Positions 44,051 to 52,252 of a DNA stretch of 64,000 bases are shown here, one piece after another. The stretch's first letter is position 1, and every line of letters begins with the position of its first letter. The DNA lies in assembly GCF_003254525.1 (NCBI RefSeq), contig NZ_QFYS01000001.1, positions 1-64,000 on the forward strand, given 5' to 3'. The notes under the pieces were generated by a model that was not told where the DNA came from, ran no database searches, and was given only the letters and a program-made list of their open reading frames with translations. The translations under genes and the position numbers were made by a program. This stretch comes from Phenylobacterium kunshanense. Lineage in GTDB: Bacteria > Pseudomonadota > Alphaproteobacteria > Caulobacterales > Caulobacteraceae.

Positions 44051-46456
44051 CTAGACCTTCAGTAACCGCCAGACTCGCTCCTCCTCGTCGTCTAGCTCTC
44101 GCCGATTCCGCACCAAACTGAGCACCTCCTTTGCCCGTTCCAATGTCCCGACGATTACTGCAGTAGATGCTGCTCCAATTCTCGACTTCGTTGCATTGCG
44201 AAAGGTTAGGAGAGGGTCGACCAGTCGGTATGCATAGATGTCGATTTCGCCGCCCCGTTCAGCTAATCTGGCGCCCATCAGCTCGCATGCGCGAATTGCA
44301 GCTTGATCGAGATCTTTTTGGTATCCGGCAACACCACTCACGAGTAAAAATCGGGCCATCTGATTATCGAGCATGTAAGTGCGATATCCAGGGCGAGCTT
44401 TCGCTTTTTCGTAAGCAGTCTGAAGCGCTTTATCCGCCTCCAGCCAGTGCGCTCCTTCGGCCCGAGCCATCGCGAGCTGGAGCCAAAACTGAGGGTCGTC
44501 CCGAATGTAACCTAGTTTCAGTACGCGCTCATAAAGGGCTTCAAGGAAATGTCGCCGTTCGCCCCCACGAAAAAGGCGAGTCACACCCGCGAACCGGAGG
44601 ATGCGTGGAATTGATTCCTCAAATCTCGAGTCCGCATCACGGAAGCTAACGAGGCGCTCGACCATCGCCGCTATGGACTCGAGTACGAGGCTCCCTGGCA
44701 GCACCTCGGCCAGCAAGTGTTCGGAAAGGACTGGCGATCTGGCTTTGAAGTCGATTTCGGCATCTTGGAACAGGTCGCTCACGCCTGTTCGGCTGAAGGT
44801 TGAATGAACATCCCGTGGTTCGACATCCATTAGGTCGCAGATGTCGTGGAAGCCGAGTTCGCAGTCGGCGAAGCGGGCAGCAAGAAGCGCGGCGAGGAGG
44901 GTTGGCATCTGCCCTCCCTCGGCTAATAGGCGATTCACCGGTTCGCGAATTCTCGAACTGATCATGGAATCGCGAAAAAGGTGGAGGAACAGCGACCGGG
45001 ACTCGGCCCCACACTCGTGCCGGATGAAGCGGCGCCGACTGTCAGTCGTTCGGCCCGCTGCCTTTCCCCAGATTCCATAGAAGTCGAGCAAGTGTTCGGC
45101 CTCGGCGATATCGGCTTCTGGGAGGGTGTCGAGGTCGATCCGGCGGAACCCCTCGCCAATCACGTTTCTTAGATTTTGGTAGTCACCCGCAAAGGAGGCT
45201 GGCCGAGCGGCTACTAGAAGTACATCGCGAGCCTGAAGCGTTGGAGACACCGCCTTGATCGCGGCTTCGAACTCACGCGCCCCTTCGTATATAAACACTA
45301 GCGGCTTGCCGTCGCGTCGGAGCGCGTCGATCTCATCACCGATGGTTGCTGCTGCGTGACCACCCATCAATACGCGGTAGCCGTCATGTGCAAAATGTAC
45401 GGCAAGTTCCCGCAGGAAGACGCTTTTTCCATTTCCGATTCGGGATGAAACCAAGAACTTGCGCGGACCTACAGTATTGTGTTGAGCGATTTCTCGCATC
45501 GCATAGTTGCGCTTGAATGCGTATGGTGAAGTCTTGTCGATGATGCTGTGAAGATATACCTCCGAATCAAATTCTCCACCTATGACAAGCTTGTATACGT
45601 CCTCTGAGCGAGGCTCTCGAGTACTTGCTGGAAGTGCGAATTCATCAAAACTTACGATAATTGGATCGGAAGATTCGGTAATGTCTCCGGGGTCCGCATC
45701 ATTAAGAAGAGTTACAATTCCTGACGTTCCCACATCCATTACGGTTCCGTATTCGGAAGCAGCCTCTTTCAATCCCTGGGACGCGCCAGGCTTTATTATT
45801 ACAAAGGACTTGCGGCGCAAGGCGCTTGATTCTCTGAAGAGGCGAGCTAAGTGAAGGTCTTCAAATGAGAAGCCGATTATGAAGACGGCGTCCGCGCGAG
45901 CCAGATCCGCTTGTAGCTGCGTCGGCCAAGCCGTCTGCATGACTTCGAGGCGGATGTAGCTCGATTTGTCGATCACGATCTGGGCCTGACGACCGCCGGT
46001 GACAAGTTCGGAAGGAAGACCGTGGAGGTGCACGATCCACGGCTTCGATCCATCGTTCTGGTGGGGCGGAAAAGCAGTCGACAGGGAAAGGCGTTGAATT
46101 CCAACTGCATCAGACGCGACCTCTACGAGGTTGTCGTAGTTTGTGCTGTAGATGCGTCTCCAAGGAATTCGCGCGAATCCGAGATGTGGCTCTTCTGCCT
46201 TTTCAACGCTGAACTGCTTGGCAAGAAAAGTCGCTAGAGCATGTGGATCGGCCGCATGACGCTTGCGGTAGACCTCTGCGGCGACGTCGAACGCCAAGCC
46301 TTCCTCGCCTAGCTCCAGACATAGCCGCGCAGCAAGGTCGGGCGTCGTCGGAATTTTCTGGCCGTTCGCTGCCATTGCATCGAACGAGAAGCCTGAGCCT
46401 AAGAAGGCGAGAGCCCTTCCGCGGCGAGCGGCAATGAGTGCGTCTTTGAGGTCCAT
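44051..46456 (-). CDS. SIR2-like NADase plus P-loop NTPase, probable anti-phage defence protein
   Basis: This 801-residue protein has a SIR2-like domain (1 to about 270): LGSGFS 19-24, STNYDN 104-109 with N106, HLHG 143-146 with H145, and GFSFED 195-200, the NAD-binding and catalytic positions. A P-loop NTPase follows: SSRIGNGKS 337-345, a Walker B-like VFIYEG 387-392, and LLVAARP 413-419. A helical, TPR-like C-terminal third comes last. SIR2-plus-NTPase proteins such as Avs5/DSR/SIR2-HerA relatives deplete NAD+ on phage infection. Base composition and codon use are far more A+T-rich than the neighbours, indicating transfer. ATG 46456 has GGAAG upstream; a TTG start at 46567 is less likely. 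Confidence 0.8.
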   Translation of the reverse strand: MDLKDALIAARRGRALAFLGSGFSFDAMAANGQKIPTTPDLAARLCLELGEEGLAFDVAAEVYRKRHAADPHALATFLAKQFSVEKAEEPHLGFARIPWRRIYSTNYDNLVEVASDAVGIQRLSLSTAFPPHQNDGSKPWIVHLHGLPSELVTGGRQAQIVIDKSSYIRLEVMQTAWPTQLQADLARADAVFIIGFSFEDLHLARLFRESSALRRKSFVIIKPGASQGLKEAASEYGTVMDVGTSGIVTLLNDADPGDITESSDPIIVSFDEFALPASTREPRSEDVYKLVIGGEFDSEVYLHSIIDKTSPYAFKRNYAMREIAQHNTVGPRKFLVSSRIGNGKSVFLRELAVHFAHDGYRVLMGGHAAATIGDEIDALRRDGKPLVFIYEGAREFEAAIKAVSPTLQARDVLLVAARPASFAGDYQNLRNVIGEGFRRIDLDTLPEADIAEAEHLLDFYGIWGKAAGRTTDSRRRFIRHECGAESRSLFLHLFRDSMISSRIREPVNRLLAEGGQMPTLLAALLAARFADCELGFHDICDLMDVEPRDVHSTFSRTGVSDLFQDAEIDFKARSPVLSEHLLAEVLPGSLVLESIAAMVERLVSFRDADSRFEESIPRILRFAGVTRLFRGGERRHFLEALYERVLKLGYIRDDPQFWLQLAMARAEGAHWLEADKALQTAYEKAKARPGYRTYMLDNQMARFLLVSGVAGYQKDLDQAAIRACELMGARLAERGGEIDIYAYRLVDPLLTFRNATKSRIGAASTAVIVGTLERAKEVLSLVRNRRELDDEEERVWRLLKV

Positions 46457-46575
46457 GCATTCTTCCGGAGGGACGCTTGATGGGTTTTGCTTCAGCCACG
46501 ACGGCAGACCTACCGAACGTGAAGCTAGGCGGTGGTATTTGTCGCGACTAGTCAGCCAGCCCAGCAAATTGCACT

Positions 46576-46604
46576 AGTCTAAATGGCATACGTCACCATC
46601 ACAA
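46576..46604 (-). promoter_or_regulatory. Candidate promoter of the SIR2-NTPase gene
   Basis: The minus strand has TTGTGA (46604-46599) and TAGACT (46581-46576) separated by exactly 17 bases, a vegetative-type promoter about 120 bases before the ATG. The 46457-46751 gap is otherwise A+T-rich with ACTAGT twice (near 46549 and 46573) and nothing else identified. Confidence 0.4.
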
Positions 46605-46731
46605 TCTATGATTTAGATGATGACGATGAATGCGGTCAAATGCAGGGTGGCGGGGGCCGCTCCTCGGTTTGTCGGCCTTGTGCTTCGACGCTCACTCGTC
46701 GCCCAGCCGCCCTTGACCCCACCGCTTCGAT

Positions 46732-46746
46732 GTTCTACAAATGTTC
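46732..46746 (+). promoter_or_regulatory. LexA-type SOS box
   Basis: GTTC-TACAAAT-GTTC is an exact match to the alphaproteobacterial LexA pattern GTTC-N7-GTTC with an A+T-rich centre. It ends five bases before the ATG at 46752, so bound LexA would block that gene. Confidence 0.65.
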
Positions 46747-46751
46747 CCATC

Positions 46752-47402
46752 ATGTCCACCCCGCTCCCCAGCGCCGCGATGCTCGCCGAGATGGCGGAGT
46801 GCGCCTATCGGCTGGGGATCGCGTTCGGGGCTGAGGCGGAGCGGGCGGAGACGCATGAGCGGCGGATGGAGGCCTACCATCTGTTCGACCGCTGCTTCTT
46901 CGCGGTGCGGGTGTCCATCGCCCTGCAGCTTCGCCTGAAGCGCACGCCGCAGGCCCTCGCGCCCGCCGCCGGTCAGGCTCAAGCTCAGGTCCAGGCCCGC
47001 GAATGGCCCGAGCGCGAGCGGGGCGATCCGTCCGACGCCGACCGGGACGAGGCGGTCGACCGCGACGAGCCCGACCGGGACCGCGACCGCGAACCGGTCA
47101 GCGTCCCCGCGTTCCTCAGCACCCTCCGGGACGTCGCCGCCGGCGCCGCGGCCCGGCCGGGGCCGGCGCCCGCGGCCCTGACCACCCTGCGCGGGCTGCT
47201 GGACCAGGTTCCGGCGGGTCCGCTCGCGAAGACCCCGAGCCCGCCGGCGCGGACCTCCGCCCCGGCGCTGCGATCCCGCCTCGCCGGGTCCGGCGCCGCC
47301 GCCATGCTGGCGCCGGCGAAACTGGCCCTGCCGACGGGCCCCCCGGGCGATCTCGGTGGCGCACCGCTCCGCCGCGCCACCGGCCCGCCGCCTCGGCGCT
47401 AG
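46752..47402 (+). CDS. Hypothetical protein behind a LexA-type box
   Basis: This 216-residue protein has a helical N-terminal part (AAMLAEMAECAYRLGIAFGA, then MEAYHLFDRCFFAVRVSIAL). A charged Arg/Asp linker (about 110-135) and a low-complexity Ala/Pro C-terminus follow. ATG 46752 lies five bases after a GTTC-N7-GTTC box and has no ribosome site, so the message may be leaderless. The frame runs upstream to 46617, but that part has the wrong composition. I do not recognise the family; damage-inducible expression is an inference from the box. Confidence 0.65.
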   Translation: MSTPLPSAAMLAEMAECAYRLGIAFGAEAERAETHERRMEAYHLFDRCFFAVRVSIALQLRLKRTPQALAPAAGQAQAQVQAREWPERERGDPSDADRDEAVDRDEPDRDRDREPVSVPAFLSTLRDVAAGAAARPGPAPAALTTLRGLLDQVPAGPLAKTPSPPARTSAPALRSRLAGSGAAAMLAPAKLALPTGPPGDLGGAPLRRATGPPPRR

Positions 47403-47572
47403 TCACCCGGGTAGGGCGCCGCCGAGCCTCGCGCGCCGATCCCCCCGCACGCCCACCGTTTCCAGCCTCGATCCATTCCCCCCGACGGGCCTCCGGTCCG
47501 GCGGCGAAGACCCATGCCCGGTCAGCGGCGTGCAGGTCGCCGCCACCGCCGCCAATCACCGCCGATCGTCAT

Positions 47573-47586
47573 CAAACGGCCGTTTG
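47573..47586. promoter_or_regulatory. Perfect 14-base palindrome before the acyl-CoA synthetase
   Basis: CAAACGGCCGTTTG is fully self-complementary and lies 81 bases before the ATG. It fits the (C/G)AAAC-N2-4-GTTT(G/C) pattern of PsrA-type TetR repressors of fatty-acid genes. The rest of the 264-base gap shows nothing I can name. Confidence 0.5.
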
Positions 47587-47666
47587 CCTCCGGCCCCAGG
47601 TTATGCTTGTTCACCTACCCATGACGCTGGGGCAGGGACCCGGCGCGACCAGTAGGGAGATGCGTG

Positions 47667-49421
47667 ATGTCCGAGGCCACGTTGCCGGCGGGTTGGCCCG
47701 CCATGTCGATCCAGCAGGCCCACGCCCTGATCGGCCAGCCTGGCCTGCCCACCGAGGTCGCCGAGGAGACGATCCGGGGCGTCACCTACAAGGTCTGGAA
47801 GAACCAGCCGCCGACCCTGCGCGCCGTCGCCGAGGGGGCCAAGGCCCACGGCGAGAAGATCTTCCTGGTCTATGAGGACGAGCGCGTCAGCTACGACGCC
47901 TTCCACCGCGCCGTCGCCGCCTTCGCCATCGAGCTGCAGGCGCAGGGGGTGGAGAAGGGCGACCGCGTCGCCGTCATCATGCGCAACGTGCCCGAGTGGG
48001 TGGTGGCCTTCTACGCCGCCGCCTCGATCGGGGCGATCGTCACCCCGCTGAACGCCTGGTGGACCGGCCCCGAGCTGGAATACGGCCTCACCGACTCCGG
48101 GACCAAGGTCGCGGTGATGGACGCCGAGCGCTACCAGCGCATGACCGAGCACTTCGCCAACTGCCCCGAGCTGAAGCGCGTCTATGTCAGCCGCGAGGTG
48201 GACGAGATCGCCCACCCCTACGTGGCCAAGCTGGAGAGCGTGCTGGGCGAGCCGAACGCCTGGGCGGGGCTGCCCGACGCGGCGATCCCGCCGGTGGAGA
48301 TCCACCCCGACGACGACGCCACCATCTTCTACACCTCGGGCACGACCGGTAAGCCCAAGGGGGCGCTCGCGACCCACCGCGCGGTGAACTGCAACATCCT
48401 GACCGCCGGCGCCGCCAGCGCGCGGGTGTTCCTGCGCAAGGGCGAGGCCCCGCCGGCGCCCGACCCGAACGCGCCGCAGCGCGCGGCCCTCCTGTCGGTG
48501 CCGTTCTTCCACGTCACCGGCTGCTTCGCCGTGCTGAACCCGACGCTCTTCACCGGCGGGAAGCTGGTGCTGATGTTCAAGTGGGAGCCGATCCGCGCCT
48601 TCGAGCTGATCCAGCGCGAGAAGGTGAACCTGGCCGGCGGCGTGCCGACCATCGCCTGGCAGATCCTGGAGCATCCGGCCCGCGAGCAGTTCGACCTCTC
48701 GTCCCTGGAGCAGGTGAGCTACGGCGGCGCCCCCTCGGCGCCCGAGCTGGTGCGGCGGCTGAAGGAGGTGTTCCCAAAGTCGCAGCCGGGCCAGGGCTGG
48801 GGCATGACCGAGACCTGCGCCACCGTCACCTCCAACAGCGGCGAGGACTACCAGAACCGCCCCGACAGCTGCGGCCCGGCCGCCGCCGTCGCCGAGCTGC
48901 AGATCCGCGATCCGGCCGACGGCAAGACCGTGCTGGGGCCGAACGAGGTGGGTGAGCTGTGGTCGAAGGGGCCGATGAACGCCCGCGCCTACTGGAACAA
49001 GCCCGAGCCCTCGGCCCAGACCTTCGTCGACGGCTGGGTCCGCACCGGCGACCTCGCCCGCCTGGACGAGGAGGGCTTCTGCTACATCATCGACCGGGCC
49101 AAGGACATGCTGATCCGGGGCGGCGAGAACATCTACTGCGTCGAGGTCGAGAACGTCCTCTACGACCACCCGGCGGTGATGGACGCGGCGGTCGTGGCCA
49201 AGCCGCACCGCATCCTCGGCGAGGAGCCGGCGGCCGTGGTCACCCTTAAGCCGGGCGCCGAGGCCACCGAGGAGGAGCTGCGCGCCCACGTGGCCGAGCG
49301 CCTGGCCGCCTTCAAGGTGCCGGTGGCGATCCGGTTCTGGAAGGAGACCCTGCCGCGCAACGCCAACGGCAAGATCCTGAAGACCGAGCTCAAGAAGCTC
49401 TTCCAGGAAGAGACCGCCTGA
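47667..49421 (+). CDS. Acyl-CoA synthetase (AMP-dependent ligase)
   Basis: This 584-residue adenylate-forming enzyme activates a fatty or other carboxylic acid with ATP and CoA. The A3 loop is IFYTSGTTGKPKG, A5 is GWGMTETCA, A7/A8 is WVRTGDLARLDEEGFCYIIDR, and the C-terminal lysine is in LPRNANGKILK. The substrate is unknown; the class I/long-chain look and the palindrome suggest fatty acids. ATG 47667 has GGGAG upstream. tlyA follows after ten bases. Confidence 0.93.
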   Translation: MSEATLPAGWPAMSIQQAHALIGQPGLPTEVAEETIRGVTYKVWKNQPPTLRAVAEGAKAHGEKIFLVYEDERVSYDAFHRAVAAFAIELQAQGVEKGDRVAVIMRNVPEWVVAFYAAASIGAIVTPLNAWWTGPELEYGLTDSGTKVAVMDAERYQRMTEHFANCPELKRVYVSREVDEIAHPYVAKLESVLGEPNAWAGLPDAAIPPVEIHPDDDATIFYTSGTTGKPKGALATHRAVNCNILTAGAASARVFLRKGEAPPAPDPNAPQRAALLSVPFFHVTGCFAVLNPTLFTGGKLVLMFKWEPIRAFELIQREKVNLAGGVPTIAWQILEHPAREQFDLSSLEQVSYGGAPSAPELVRRLKEVFPKSQPGQGWGMTETCATVTSNSGEDYQNRPDSCGPAAAVAELQIRDPADGKTVLGPNEVGELWSKGPMNARAYWNKPEPSAQTFVDGWVRTGDLARLDEEGFCYIIDRAKDMLIRGGENIYCVEVENVLYDHPAVMDAAVVAKPHRILGEEPAAVVTLKPGAEATEEELRAHVAERLAAFKVPVAIRFWKETLPRNANGKILKTELKKLFQEETA

Positions 49422-49431
49422 AGACGCGGCC

Positions 49432-50172
49432 TTGAAGACCAGGGCGGACGTATTGCTGGTCGAGCGCGGCCTGTTCGAGAGCCGCGCCAAGGCCCGCGCC
49501 GCCATCGAGGCCGGCGGCGTCACCGCCGACGGCCGCGTGGTCGCCAAGGCCGCCGAGCTGCTGGAAAGCGACGCGGTGATCGCGGCCGCGCCGGCCCACC
49601 CCTGGGTCGGTCGCGGCGCGCTGAAGCTGGTTCACGCCCTCGACCTCTGGCCGGTGGCCGTGGAGGGGCGGGTGGTGCTGGACGTCGGCGCCTCCACCGG
49701 CGGCTTCACCGAGGTCTGCCTGGCCCGCGGCGCGGCCCGCGTCTACGCCGTCGACGTCGGCCGCGGCCAGCTCCATGCCCGGCTCGCCGCCGACCCGCGC
49801 GTGGCGAGCCTGGAGGCCACCGACGCCCGCGACCTGACGCCTGCGCTCGTCCCCGAGCCGCCGGGCCTGATCGTCACCGACGTCTCCTTCATCGGCCTTG
49901 CCAAGGCCCTGCCGGCCGCGCTGGCCCTGGCAGAGCCCGGCGCCGACCTCGTGGCCCTGGTGAAGCCGCAGTTCGAGGTGGGCCCGGCCAAGGTCGGCAA
50001 GGGCGGCCTCGTCAGCGACGCGGGCGCCCGCGCCCAGGCCCTCGCCGACGTCTGCGCCTTCCTGGAGGCCTCGGGCTGGCGGGTCCGCGGGACCGCCGAC
50101 AGCCCCATCGAGGGCGGCGATGGCAACCGCGAGTTCCTCGCCTGGGCCCAAAAGGAACGGGCCGCCCCTTAG
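49432..50172 (+). CDS. tlyA: TlyA-family rRNA methyltransferase
   Basis: This 246-residue protein has an N-terminal S4 RNA-binding domain (RADVLLVERGLFESRAKARA) and an FtsJ-like methyltransferase domain with the SAM loop LDVGASTGGFTEVCL. VKPQFEVGP lies near the C-terminus. TlyA makes 2'-O-methylcytidines in rRNA and in some species acts as a haemolysin. Start is TTG 49432. It is ten bases after the acyl-CoA synthetase, probably in the same message. Confidence 0.92.
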   Translation: MKTRADVLLVERGLFESRAKARAAIEAGGVTADGRVVAKAAELLESDAVIAAAPAHPWVGRGALKLVHALDLWPVAVEGRVVLDVGASTGGFTEVCLARGAARVYAVDVGRGQLHARLAADPRVASLEATDARDLTPALVPEPPGLIVTDVSFIGLAKALPAALALAEPGADLVALVKPQFEVGPAKVGKGGLVSDAGARAQALADVCAFLEASGWRVRGTADSPIEGGDGNREFLAWAQKERAAP

Positions 50173-50210
50173 AGGAGCGGCCCGAGGCGGTTGCTCGACC
50201 AGAGCTGGGA

Positions 50211-50813
50211 TCAGTCGACGACGGCGTACTTCCCGGCCGCGTCGCGGCAGACGCGGACGAAGCGGGTCTGGGTGCGGCCGTCGGGCATGTAGATCGGGCT
50301 CTCGGCCAGGGTGCAGTCCTCGGCGTCGCGCGGCCGCTCGGCCACGCGGTAGCCGTCGTCCTCGCGCCAGGCGTCGTCGCGCCGCGGCGTGGCGGCCGGC
50401 GCGGCATAGGCGTCGCGGTCGTAGTAGGGCGCTTCGACCCGCGGCGGCGGCGGCGGCGGCGGAGCGGCGCCATAGCCGTAGCTGGTCGTCGTCGGGCCGC
50501 AGGCGGCGCTCTTGTTGCCGACCACGCCGCCCAGCACCGCACCCAGCAGGCCGCCCAGCAGGGCGCCTTCGGTGCGGGCGTTGCGCGCCGCGGCGTTGGA
50601 GCCGATCACCGCGCCCATGCCGCCGCCGATCAGGGCGCCGGCCGTGCCGCGCTGGGTCTGGTCGCGCTTGCAGGGATCGTAGTGGTAGCCGGCCCGGTCC
50701 TGGGCGCTGTACGAGCCGTAGGACGGCGACTGCGCCATAGCCGGCGCGGCGGACGACAGGGCGAGCGCGCCCGCCAGCGCGGCGGCTCCAGCCTTGGCGA
50801 TCATGGTGGACAT
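50211..50813 (-). CDS. Glycine-zipper 2TM envelope protein
   Basis: This 200-residue protein has a signal peptide (MIAKAGAAALAGALALSSAAPAMA), then a glycine zipper (GTAGALIGGGMGAVIGS, then GALLGGLLGAVLGGVVG). A proline- and tyrosine-rich linker and a soluble C-terminal part with two cysteines complete it. Such proteins lie in the periplasm or outer membrane; their role is unknown. ATG 50813 has GAGGG upstream. The 143-base gap to the next gene holds GTTCAT-GTTC-GTTCAT and the dyad AACGGCCGTT. Confidence 0.85.
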   Translation of the reverse strand: MSTMIAKAGAAALAGALALSSAAPAMAQSPSYGSYSAQDRAGYHYDPCKRDQTQRGTAGALIGGGMGAVIGSNAAARNARTEGALLGGLLGAVLGGVVGNKSAACGPTTTSYGYGAAPPPPPPPRVEAPYYDRDAYAAPAATPRRDDAWREDDGYRVAERPRDAEDCTLAESPIYMPDGRTQTRFVRVCRDAAGKYAVVD

Positions 50814-50956
50814 CCGGTATCCCTCTCTCGAAGCACTCAGGCCGCCATACGGCGACGCTTGCCGCGACCATGCGGCGGCCAACCTGAACGGCCGTTGAGA
50901 ATCTCGTTCATGTTCGTTCATTTTCCGCTAACCACGCCGCCTGTCCGGAGCCCGGC

Positions 50957-52252
50957 ATGAGGCCCCCGAAGCGCCGCTTCCCGTCCACCCGCCCCGACCC
51001 GCGCCCCGCGCCCGGCCCGCCGGCGGAGTTCGTTATCCAGGGCGTGGGCGGGGAGGGCGACGGCGTCGCCCCCGGCCCGGTGTTCATCCCCTTCAGCCTG
51101 CCCGGCGAGCGGGTGATCGCCAAGGGCAGCGGCGACCGGCGCGAGCTGGTCGAGGTGCTGGAGAGGAGCGCCGAGCGGGTCGAGCCGCCGTGTCCGCACT
51201 TCCACGCCTGCGGCGGCTGCGCCCTCCAGCACTGGGACCACGCCGCCTACCTCACCTGGAAGGTGGAGCGTCTCGTCGGCACCCTGGCCCGCGAGCGCAT
51301 CGAGGCCGAGATCCTGCCCGCCTACGCCGCCGGCCCCGGCACGCGCCGCCGCGTGGCGCTGCACGCCCGCAAGGGCGGTCCCGGCTCCGCCCGCGTCGGC
51401 TACAAGGCCCGCCGCTCCTGGGACCTGGTGGACGTCTCCGTCTGCCCGATCGCCGACCCGCGCCTGCAGGCGGCCATCCCGGCCCTGAAGCGCCTCGCCG
51501 CGCCGCTGTTCGAGCACCCGAAGTCCGCGCCGACGCTGCACGTCACGCTCACCGACACCGGCCTCGACATCGACATCACCGGCGTGGAGGCCAAGAGCGG
51601 CGGCCTCTCCGCCGACGCCCGGATGCAGATCGCCGAACAGGCCGCCGCCGCGGACCTCGCCCGCGTCACCCTGGCCGGCGAGATGGCCTACATGGCCCGC
51701 GCCCCGCAGGTGCGCCTTGGGCCCGCCCGCGTGAACCTGCCGCCGGGCGCCTTCCTCCAGGCCACCGCCGGCGCCGAGGCCGCCATGGCCGCCTTCGTCG
51801 CCGAGGCCGCCGGCGGCGCTCAGCGCATCGCCGACCTCTTCTGCGGCGTCGGCACCTTCACCTTCCGTCTGGCCGAGATCGCGCCGGTCTACGCCGCCGA
51901 CTTCACGCCCGAGGCCGTGGCCGCGCTCACCGGCGCCCTCGCCACCGCGCCAGGCCTGAAGGGCGTCACCGCCGAGGCCCGCGACCTCGTCCGTCGCCCG
52001 ATGCTGTCCGACGAGATGAAGAAGGTGGACGTGGTGGTCTTCGACCCGCCCCGCGCCGGCGCCGCCGAGCAGACCGTCGAGATCGCCCGCTCGAAGGTGG
52101 GCCGCGTGGTCGGCGTCTCCTGCAACCCCGCCACCTTCGCCCGCGACGCCCGCACCCTCATCGACGCCGGCTTCCGCCTGGAGCGCGTGCTGCCGGTCGA
52201 CCAGTTCCTCTGGTCCCCGCACGTGGAGCTGGTCGGGGTGTTCAGCCGCTAG
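50957..52252 (+). CDS. TrmA/RumA-family RNA (uracil-5-)-methyltransferase
   Basis: This 431-residue enzyme methylates uridine in rRNA or tRNA. The [4Fe-4S] cysteines are in CPHFHACGGC (three) and CPIAD (fourth). The SAM loop is IADLFCGVGTFTF, the DPPRAG motif is present, and the nucleophile cysteine is in GVSCNPATFARD. The target base cannot be set from sequence alone. Its stop region overlaps the convergent radical SAM stop by four bases. Confidence 0.93.
   Translation: MRPPKRRFPSTRPDPRPAPGPPAEFVIQGVGGEGDGVAPGPVFIPFSLPGERVIAKGSGDRRELVEVLERSAERVEPPCPHFHACGGCALQHWDHAAYLTWKVERLVGTLARERIEAEILPAYAAGPGTRRRVALHARKGGPGSARVGYKARRSWDLVDVSVCPIADPRLQAAIPALKRLAAPLFEHPKSAPTLHVTLTDTGLDIDITGVEAKSGGLSADARMQIAEQAAAADLARVTLAGEMAYMARAPQVRLGPARVNLPPGAFLQATAGAEAAMAAFVAEAAGGAQRIADLFCGVGTFTFRLAEIAPVYAADFTPEAVAALTGALATAPGLKGVTAEARDLVRRPMLSDEMKKVDVVVFDPPRAGAAEQTVEIARSKVGRVVGVSCNPATFARDARTLIDAGFRLERVLPVDQFLWSPHVELVGVFSR

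Noticed and set aside
46617..46751. Extension of the LexA-box gene to an upstream ATG
   Set aside because: The added residues read through the LexA-type box and have atypical composition, so ATG 46752 is preferred.
47601..49547. A 648-codon open frame opposite the acyl-CoA synthetase
   Set aside because: It spans past both ends of a clear gene and lacks any recognisable motif; long antisense frames are expected at this GC content.
50906..50920. GTTCATGTTCGTTCA as a third LexA box
   Set aside because: The GTTC copies are spaced by two and zero bases, not seven, so the LexA pattern is not met.
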